From NCBI GenBank assembly GCA_963920525.1, contig OY986438.1:74510636-74574635 (forward strand): DNA of 64,000 nt, given 5' to 3'. The position numbers and the translations under genes were made by a program. Origin of the DNA: Dichetophora obliterata (lineage: Eukaryota; Arthropoda; Insecta; Diptera; Sciomyzidae). The notes beneath the pieces are model-generated. The model saw nothing but the letters and a program-made list of their open reading frames with translations. It made no database searches and was not told the DNA's origin. Shown here piece by piece: positions 56,488 to 64,000 of this stretch (its first letter is position 1; every line of letters begins with the position of its first letter).

Positions 56488-58691
56488 AAACGTAAACCCA
56501 AAAGACCTTCGACCAATTAGTCTCTCATCTTTTCTTCTAAAAATCCTCGAGAGATTAATTGATATTCACTTGAGATCCATGATAGATAAGAAGCCATTAT
56601 CTCTAGCTCAACATGCTTACACCAAAGGCAAATCAGTGGAAACAGCTCTCCACTCCATAATCTCCATCATTGAAAAATCCCTCTATCTGAAGGAATATAC
56701 AATGATAGCTTTTATTGATATAGAAGGAGCCTTTAATAACGTCGAGGCAGGGGCCATCATCAGTGCGCTGACGGAGCTTGGGGTGGATGCCGCGCTGATA
56801 GCACTCATAAACCAAATGCTAGTTGGCAGGATTATAAGTGCAAAATTTGGAGCGGCATCCACGCTAAGATCTGTACCAAGAGGAACCCCTCAGGGAGGGG
56901 TTCTTTCGCCTCTACTCTGGAATTTAGCAGTGAATGAACTGCTAGGCAAACTAGAACTAGAGGGGTGCAGGGTGATAGCTTATGCCGATGACGTTGCTAT
57001 TGTTACCTCTGGAAAATATATATCTACTCTCCGAGACATTATGCAAAACTGCCTAAACACTCTTGTCAACTGGACTATCAGCTGTGGGCTCAGCGTTAAT
57101 CCTAATAAGACTGAGTTAGTAGTTTTCACAAGAAAACACAATGTACCTCAAATTAGCCCTCCAAAACTGGGAAATACAAGTCTTATCTTCTCAGATCAAG
57201 CAAAATACCTGGGCCTTATACTAGATAGGAAACTAAACTGGAAGCCCAATCTGCTCGAAAGAGCCAAAAAAGCGAACATTGCCCTATACTCTTGCAAAAA
57301 GGCGGTGGGTAGCAAATGGGGTTTACAGCCAAGTGTTACTCACTGGCTTTATACAGCAGTTGTAAGGCCAATATTGCTATATGGTGCTATTGTCTGGTGG
57401 CATGCACTCGAAAAACAGACTCACCATAACCTTCTCCGTAAAGTTCAAAGATCAGCTGAACTGTGCATTAGCGGAGCCCTAAGAACCACTCCGACAGACG
57501 CATTAGACACAATGCTCCATCTTACACCACTTGATATCCTAGCTAAACAGATGGCCGCTAATACAGCCATTCGCCTAGTAGCCACCTCCCAGTGGAAAGA
57601 AGGTACACTAGGACATTCTTGTATCAGAAAATTTCTCCCTCCTTTACCTAGGTCCATTGACTACATCACACAAAAACTACTCTTTGAGAGGAAGTTCGAT
57701 GTATCCATTCCCTCTCGAGAAGAGTGGGAACAAGAAAACCGTTCACCTCACAATGTCATTGAGATCTTTACGGATGGATCAAAACTAGATGGCAAAGTAG
57801 GTGGAGGAGTCTACTCAGAAACATTAAGCATCAATATAGCCTTCAGGCTCCCTGACCATTGCAGTGTATTTCAAGCTGAAATCGCTGCTATACATAAAGC
57901 GTTAACTTGGCTTCAGAAAAATGATATATCTTCCATGGATATATGCATACTTTCTGACAGTCAAGCCGCTCTGAAAGCCCTAGGAACTGTTGAAATAACA
58001 TCTGAAACAGTTTTCAACTGCCGCAGATCTCTAAACGAGATGGCAGAGCAGCTCAAAATTATCCTATGCTGGATTCCTGGACATAGGGATTTTCTAGGTA
58101 ACTGCAGAGCAGATGAACTCGCTCGCACAGGTACTACCAAACAACTATCTTCAGACAAGACAAACCTTGGTATTCCTCTCACCACATGTAAACTCCTTAC
58201 ACATGAGTTATCCTGTATCAACACCAACAAAAGATGGTCAGCAGGTAACACTTGTAATATAACACGGCAAATCTGGCCCAAACTCAATCTGAAGCGTTCA
58301 AAAGAACTCATATCTCTTAGTAGAGATCACATTGGCACCATGATAGGGATCCTGACAGGGCACTGCCTTATTGGCAGGCACGCTCAAAGATTAAACATAC
58401 CCCACAACGACTTCTGCAGAAGCTGTAGAGATGAGGAGGAGGTGGAATCTACAGAACACCTTCTCTGCACCTGCCCAGCGCTGGCTCAAAAACGTTTTCT
58501 TCACCTAAACAACTGGTTTTTCAGAGACCTCGAAGAACTCTCGGAAATATCGATATACCGAATCCTAAGCTTTGTGAACAGCTCAAGCTGGTTTGAATAG
58601 AGAAGGGAGATCAACCCCTGTGGTACCACAATGGGCCTTATTGGCCTAAGTGCGTCTCAATTTGAGGCAGCCACTTTAACCTAACCTAACC
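56488..58691 (+). mobile_element. LOA-clade non-LTR retrotransposon, 5'-truncated, 13-bp target duplication
   Basis: TATTAGTTTTCAT flanks the insert at 56475-56487 and 58692-58704, splitting the RTE 5' region. The insert carries RT plus RNase H in plus orientation and ends in CCTAACCTAACCTA repeats (58675-58691). It is a clean 5'-truncated insertion by target-primed reverse transcription. Confidence 0.9.
56497..58600 (+). CDS. LOA-clade RT and RNase H, uninterrupted but lacking the N-terminal endonuclease
   Basis: The open frame (it runs from an upstream ATG at 56276 in RTE antisense, but element sequence begins at 56488) has NPKDLRPISLSSFLLK, MIAFIDIEGAFNNVE, GTPQGGVLSPLLWN and IAYADDVAIV (YADD at about 56981). 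An RNase H domain follows with all four acids in place: IEIFTDGSKLDG (57773), FQAEIAAIHKAL, ILSDSQAALKAL, and GNCRADELAR. The C-terminal Cys/His region is FCRSCRDEEEVESTEHLLCTC. No stops occur in over 700 codons, so this copy is young. RNase H in the same ORF after RT marks the LOA/I group. Confidence 0.88.
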
Positions 58692-59485
58692 TATTAGTTT
58701 TCATTGAAATGGTATTTTACGGATGGGCTTCAAACCCGACGCACAACCTATTTTAAGCCTAGGGGGGCCCGCCGCTCAGATTAGCCGCCAAACTAACGGT
58801 TGTCAGTTTTGACGTTGCCCAGGGAACACCACGTGGAGGTTTGAGTCGACTTGAGGCGGTTTCACAAAGATTATGCTGGCCTCGCCAGGATGAGACAGTC
58901 AGACATGTTACATTTTTACATCGCCCCGAGATTCCCAAAGTATACTTATACTTTTTTTAATTAGTTTATTTTGATTCTCCAAATCCTTTACTATGGTTTA
59001 TTTGCATATGCACAGTGATAGAGCTAAACAATTTTTCCACGCCCATATACTGCTTTGCACTATCCGTGCATACAACACTTTTAGTTGGATCAATATATTT
59101 TTTAAGATAAGGCCAAATATCTGCCTTTCTTTTTTAATTTACCTGAAATGTAAGAAAGTGAGTATTCTAATTGAATCTAGAAATTTTACAATGAATAATT
59201 ATTATTTAAATTCACATTTACCTTAAAAAAGAGGCCACTGCAATCTTCTTTACAATAAATGCCAAGAACTGCTATTGTCATTTGATCTGTTATACGGCCT
59301 CGATTGTATTTTCTGGTGGACAAAAAAGTTTCATCGATCTGAATCCACCGAGATGAATATTAGCGTGGGACGCAACAACTTCTGCCACTTCTCTACAATA
59401 ACTATAACAGTGGACACACTAAATTCAGATTCCTCATTGTGGCGACGCAAACTTAGGAGATATTCCGTACCAGGAAAACCTCGTT

Positions 59486-62400
59486 GTGTGTCAACTCAAT
59501 CTACACCATAGTAGGACAGCATCAGCACTGATGATGCGTTGCATGGAGGAGGGTGGAATTGACATAGCAATGCTTCAGGAACCTTGGATTTTTCACAATA
59601 GAATTAAAGGTCTCTCAGAGCGAAAGGCCACGCTGTACCAACCAGTAACAGATGGCAGGCGACGGACTTGTATCTTGGTGAGACATGGTATACTAGCGGT
59701 ACATATGCCACACCTATGTTCCCCGGATCTCACCGTTGTGAGAATTGGGGATGGTGCAGGTGCTTGTATGGTAGCTTCAGCGTATCTTCCCTACGACTCT
59801 CCAGACCAACCACCTTCAAAAGAGGTGGAGAATCTGGTAAAGTATTGTGAGGGAAGGAACATTGGAGTGATGATAGGATGTGATGCTAACGCGCACAATA
59901 CTGCGTGGGGTAGCACCAACAACAACGACAGAGGAGAGCAATTGCTTGAGTTTGTGGAGAGGTACAATCTGTTGGTAGCAAATAGAGGAGCACAACCGAC
60001 TTTCGTTGATGCGAGGCGAGAGGAAGTCATTGATGTAATTCTCATCTGCAGGAAGATTCTGAACAGAATAAAAAATTGGAGGGTCGTGGATAGGCTAACC
60101 ATGTCGGACCACAGATCCATACAGTTTGAATTCAAGTACGGAATCCGACGCCAGCGGAATAGCAGGAAGGTCAGGATTCCCAAGAATACAGATCCTGTGA
60201 AATATAAGGCGAAGTTGAGGGAAACACTGACCCAAAAAGCGATAAAAGTACCAGGGAATACGGTGGAAGAAGAAAGTAATGTCAAACACCTTAGCTCGGC
60301 CATGGTCCAATCCTACGAGGTGGCATGCCCAATATTTTCAGTAGACGATGGTGGTCCAACGCCATGGTGGTGCACGGAACTCGAATCTCTGAAGAAGAAG
60401 GTTAGGAAGGCCCTCAATCTGCACATGAGAGGGGGAACCCCAGAAACATGGGCAAATTACAAGGCACGGAAAAGGGGTACCTCATACGACAACGGAAAAG
60501 GCAGTCGTGGAGAGACTTCTGTTCTGGGATGGAAACTATATCAGAAGCATGTAGGCTTCAGAAAATGGTTTCAAAAGACCCATTCTCCAAAGTGGGACTG
60601 ATCCGAAAAAAGGATGGAACCATGGCAGAGAACGTAGAGGAGTCCATGGAAGTTCTGATGGAGGTGCATTTTCCTGGAAGTTTTAAGTCTGATGACCCGT
60701 GGACACCCTTGAAGAAAGGAATGCACAGGGTTGACAGGCTGGAAGCCGAAAGGATGATCATTATGGACGGGGTGAGGAGTGCTATACGCTCATTTGCTCC
60801 GTACAAAACATCAGGGATGGACGGTATATTCCCTGCTATGGTGCAATGGGGGGAAGATCTCATTGCACCTAGGCTGTGGGGTATATTCGTTACTTGCCTA
60901 GCGACTGGGTATGTTCCGAGAGTCTGGAGAGAGGCGAAAGTTGTCTTTCTTCCGAAGCCCGGAAAAAAAGATTATGCGGAGGCGAAGTCGTTCAGACCGA
61001 TCAGCCTAACATCTTTTCTCTTGAAAACGATGGAAAGAGTGATGGTTGACTGTCTTGAGAGCACCTCGCTGATGCAAAATCCTCTGAGTAGATGCCAACA
61101 TGCATATAGAGCACGTAGGTCTACGGAGAGTGCTCTTCACGAATTGGTAAGAGTGACTGAAAAGGAGGTATTTTCAGGAGGTATTGCGATGGCCACATTT
61201 ATGGACATTGAGGGTGCTTTCAATGATAGCAAATTGGGTGGACAATATGCTCAATCACAGGGCTGTCAACATGCAGAATGGTAGAGTAAGTAGAGGATGT
61301 CCCCAGGGCGGGGTGTTATCGCCAACCCTGTGGAACATAACTGTGAACTCACTACTGGTTAGACTGGATGAATCGGGCATACACACGATAGGGTATGCAG
61401 ATGACATTGCGTTGGTGGTCCGCGGCAAGTTCATTGACACCATCTCTGACATCATGAAGGTAGCACTCCGAATGGTGGAGGAGTGGTGTCGAGAACAAGG
61501 CCTTACCGTAAACGCAGGCAAGTCAGACAATATTCTCTTTACTAGAAAGAGGGTAGGCCTGAGGAGAGAACCACTCACACTTTTTGGACCTGAAATCAAC
61601 ATGTCCACGAAGGTTAAATATCTAGGGGTAAACCTTGATAGCAAACTGAACTGGAACGAGCATGTAGAAGATAGGATTCAAAGAGCCAAGAGGGTTCTGT
61701 TCCAGTGCAGACGCGTTTGTGGTCTCAAATGGGGGCTAAACCCAGAGGCTATGAAATGGGTTTACACTATGATGGCTAGACCTGTCATCACGTATGCTTC
61801 GATGATTTGGTGGACAAAAGTCAGCCAGAAAACCATTAAGAAGAGACTGGACAGAGTCCAACGGCTGGCGTGTGTTGGAATAACTGGTGCAATACGCACC
61901 ACTCCAACAAGCGCAATGGAGGTTCTGTTAGGTATACTGCCGTTGGATTTAGAAATAAAGAAAACAGCGGCGCTATCAGCCCTCAGGATGTTGCGAAATG
62001 CTACGTGGCATGGGGCAACGGCCCTGCATGGTCATATTCGCATCCTTGATATTGTACATAGAGATGTCAGGGAGGCGTTTATGCCTATGGACGGAAGGCA
62101 GAGAGTAAAAATAACAGAAAAATGTTATAAAACTCTTATAACGGATGGAGCCGTTTGTGAAGAAATCGCTGGTAGCGATATCAGTATATTCACAAACGGC
62201 TCTCTGATGAATGGCCGGGCCGGGGCAGGCGTGTATTCAAAAGAGTTAAGCCTATCCTGTGTACTGAGGTTAGGGAGGTTTGTGTCTGTATACCAGGCAG
62301 AAATGCTTGGCGTAGTGCATGCGCTGGACCACCTGATAAATGGCCGGATCAGTGGCAAGAAAATTGTCATCGCTCTCGACAATCAGTCTGTGATTAGGTG

Positions 62401-62758
62401 TATGCAACGGACAGACATCACTTCCAGGTTGGCCATAAAATGTCTTACAAAACTCAATAGGTGCGCCCAGACGAATGAGCTCACACTTATGTGGGTGAGA
62501 GGACACTCTGGCATAGAACAGAATGAAGAAGCTGATTCTTTAGCAAGAGCAGGATCAGCAGAAGAATTCTGTGGACCAGAACCACGTATCGCCATAGGCG
62601 ACAATATGGTGGCAGGCCTTATTAAACAATGGACGGACTCGGAACACAGTAAAAGGTGGGAAGAAGCTGTTAATTGCAGGCAATCAAAGGCGGCCGTGAA
62701 GTGGTCTCGTAGTGAGGCAGCAAAAGTTATCCGATACAATCGAATGACTTTAAGCTAG
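59486..62758 (+). pseudogene. LOA ORF2: endonuclease, RT, RNase H; two frame breaks and a mutated RNase H residue
   Basis: Endonuclease (59486-60300): AMLQEPWI, GCDANAHNTAWGS, DVILICRK and SDHRSIQF. A frame change near 60470 leads to RT (60448-61240) with KTSGMDGIFPAM, FRPISLTSFLLK, and MDIEGAFN. At about 61228 a small deletion removes the sequence after the first catalytic Asp region and shifts the frame into 61184-62758. There follow CPQGGVLSPTLWN and IGYADDIALV (61393), then RNase H with ISIFTNGS (62195; Asn in place of the first catalytic Asp), YQAEMLGVVHAL, IALDNQSVIR and EEADSLARAG. It ends at TAG, 62758. Confidence 0.85.
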
Positions 62759-62844
62759 CTTACTGCACTGGTCACAGGATACGGTCCCTTCATGTACCAT
62801 CTCTGGAAGATGACTCTGACCAAGGACGTCACTGTCTTCTTGCA
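59486..62844 (+). mobile_element. LOA-clade retrotransposon copy 2, inserted in the Merlin gene
   Basis: It runs from the endonuclease start (CQLNLHHSRTAS) through the RT and RNase H and stops at about 62844 within the post-RNase H region, where Merlin sequence resumes. No CCTAA tail or target duplication is seen on the right, so the 3' end has been lost. It is about 50% alike to LOA copy 1 at protein level, so a different family. Confidence 0.8.
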
Positions 62845-63109
62845 GCCTTTTGAGCCTTTCTTTTTTGAACATGGACTGGAACATCTCCATGAAGTTTTTT
62901 CTCAATGTAATCCTCAACAGCCATTGGTAATCCGCAACAATCAGGAGGAATATAAGTTTTTTTTTTAATTAATCCAATTTCTTCGGAAAACGCTCTCACC
63001 TTCTCTTTGGTTTCTAAAATTCCATGAAAGGAATAGAATATAGAAAAATTCTCCAGCTTCGAATGAAGCAGTGGATGTTTATTATAAAAGTACATTTTAA
63101 TTCACACAA

Positions 63110-63700
63110 AATACTTGTTTTCGTTAACACTTTTAAAATCACTTTAAATAAACACTCACCACGTGATGACTTGGTCAACAATAACTTCAGATTGATTAAA
63201 AAAGTAACGGTATTTATTTAATCAAACAGCAGTAAGCCATACCTAGTAGTAGGGCATCGCCAGAGAAATAGAAAATGTTAAAAAATGTTCAAACACTTTG
63301 TTTTATAAACATAATCATTTTGTCAGTGGCACTTGCATTACCGACGCAACGATATGAGATCAAACTTAAGTGTCGAAATTAAAACACTTATAGAGTGTAA
63401 CAAAATACGCGCAAGAAAGATTTTGTTAAATAAAAGCGGTATAATAAGTTTTTCCATTGTTCCTCCATTTATCATAAATGCATTTTTTGGCAAATGGTCA
63501 TATAAATCGCAATTGGCCGTGACAACATTTACATTTGTTAATGGAATAGCGAACATCAGCTATTTGATTTAATAAAATGGAAGCCATTGTCCAAAACTGA
63601 TCAACTAAACATTTAAAATTTTTTTTTGCTGGCTAGAAAATACTATTCATCCATATAAATATTACAGCTACATTGTTGGATTAAGAACAGTTATTTATTG
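63110..63700. other. No gene seen
   Basis: AT-rich sequence right of the Merlin N-terminal piece; it probably contains the 5' end of that transposon. The 79-codon plus frame at 63333-63572 has a hydrophobic stretch but no recognisable family. Confidence 0.45.
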
Positions 63701-63706
63701 TAATGG

Positions 63707-64000
63707 GTTAGGTTAGGTTGAGACGGCAGCTGCTGTACGTGCTCAAACCAACACACGTGTTACGGCTCACTTAGACCTATAAGGCCCATTGTGATACCGC
63801 TGCACACTTGGCCTTTAGATAGAGTGGAACCACATTTAGCTCTTAATAAAGTTAGTAAGACGTTTGACGCTTATATTTGACAGATCGTCAAGCTCCGAGA
63901 AGAAGAATGACCCCAGATATTTATGCCTTCTTCTGGCAAGTACGGGACAGGAACATAGAAGATGGGAGATAGTTTCTTCCTCCTCCTCGTCCCTGCAGCT
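63707..64000 (-). mobile_element. LOA-type retrotransposon 3' end, continuing past the window
   Basis: The plus strand begins GGGTTAGGTTAGGTTGAG, the complement of a CCTAACCTAA tail. On the minus strand, a block matching the 3' UTR of LOA copy 1 (TCACAATGGGCCTTATAGG) follows. The last ORF codons lie upstream at 63840-64000, with a Cys-rich RDEEEE-type segment and SELDDLSN, as in LOA copy 1. The rest lies beyond 64000. Confidence 0.75.

Larger units (their letters stand above)
53844..58922 (-). mobile_element. RTE-clade retrotransposon copy 2, 3'-truncated, carrying two later insertions
   Basis: On the minus strand: 5' UTR (58922 to 58692), interrupted by LOA copy 1 (56488-58691), then the start of the ORF and endonuclease (56487-55704). 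A MITE (55027-55703) follows, then the rest of the endonuclease and the RT (55026-53844). The copy stops abruptly in the RT, after STMSE, and abuts Harbinger sequence. Loss of the 3' end is unusual for a retrotransposed copy and suggests a later deletion or rearrangement. Confidence 0.85.
58935..63100 (-). pseudogene. Merlin/ISXO2-like transposase, split by a LOA element
   Basis: Three minus-strand pieces fit one DDE transposase. (1) 63095-62846: N-terminal part with SEEIGLIKKKTY and DCCGLPMAVEDY, like the zinc-ribbon start of ISXO2 proteins. (2) 59475-59222: SVSTV, CREVAEVVASHANIHLGG, then QIDETFLSTRKYNRGR, the first catalytic Asp box and the diagnostic RKYNRGR. (3) 59142-58935, after a possible 79-bp intron (GTAAAT...TTTCAG): DIWPYLKKYIDPTKSVVCTD (second Asp) and INHSKGFGES. 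The LOA element at 59486-62844 separates pieces 1 and 2. Frameshifts occur in piece 2. The left end meets RTE copy 2 at about 58922. Confidence 0.72.

Noticed and set aside
59791..60303. 170-codon minus-strand frame
   Set aside because: Antisense shadow of the LOA endonuclease; no independent domain.
1..64000. CRISPR arrays, bacterial operons or phage genes
   Set aside because: No regular short repeats with unique spacers and no prokaryotic genes or ribosome-binding sites; introns and fly transposons show the DNA is eukaryotic.

Overview
The window looks like AT-rich genomic DNA of a higher dipteran fly (Schizophora; a tephritid-type fruit fly is my best guess). This rests on one recognisable host gene, on fly-type transposon families and on dense MITEs. 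It is almost entirely transposon-derived.

The one convincing host locus is the 5' end of E(bx) (NURF301, the large NURF chromatin-remodelling subunit). It has a non-coding exon ending at 36858, a 183-bp intron, and a first coding exon at 37061-37334 with an AT-hook. I could not find the next coding exon to the right, so the first coding intron probably runs to the window end, over 26 kb filled with nested transposons. A second host-derived trace is a broken copy of exosome subunit Rrp45/EXOSC9 (25610-26260, minus). It lies between terminal inverted repeats at 23087 and 26537, which suggests gene capture by a DNA transposon.

Layout. 0-6 kb: low-complexity and minisatellite repeats and two tRNA-like SINE heads. 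6.4-10 kb: a decayed CR1/Jockey-group retrotransposon (minus). 10.3-15.2 kb: remnant of an env-bearing LTR element, an acidic small ORF, a Helentron-like element with 142-bp minisatellites, and a probable LTR. 15.2-18 kb: a non-LTR 3' fragment and a Gypsy gag relic. 19.5-23 kb: a diverged repeat family with an inserted 430-bp MITE. 23-26.5 kb: the Rrp45-bearing TIR element, with a foldback-like block inside. 27-36.5 kb: MITEs, large inverted repeats and a second minisatellite-bearing element. 36.5-37.3 kb: E(bx). 38.7-43.5 kb: a nearly full-length non-LTR element whose ORF1 and ORF2 share a frame across a single TAG in a leaky context. 43.8-48 kb: a Jockey-like element interrupted by a 5'-inverted RTE. 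48-52 kb: Tc1, dimeric repeats, RT and endonuclease relics. 52-63 kb: a nest in which Harbinger and Merlin transposons abut or are broken by RTE and LOA elements, with a MITE inside the RTE. 63.7-64 kb: the tail of another LOA element.

Most transposon genes carry stops and frameshifts, many at homopolymer runs. The youngest-looking insertions are LOA copy 1 (open RT plus RNase H, 13-bp target duplication) and the inverted RTE (14-bp duplication). The nesting gives a relative order of insertion.
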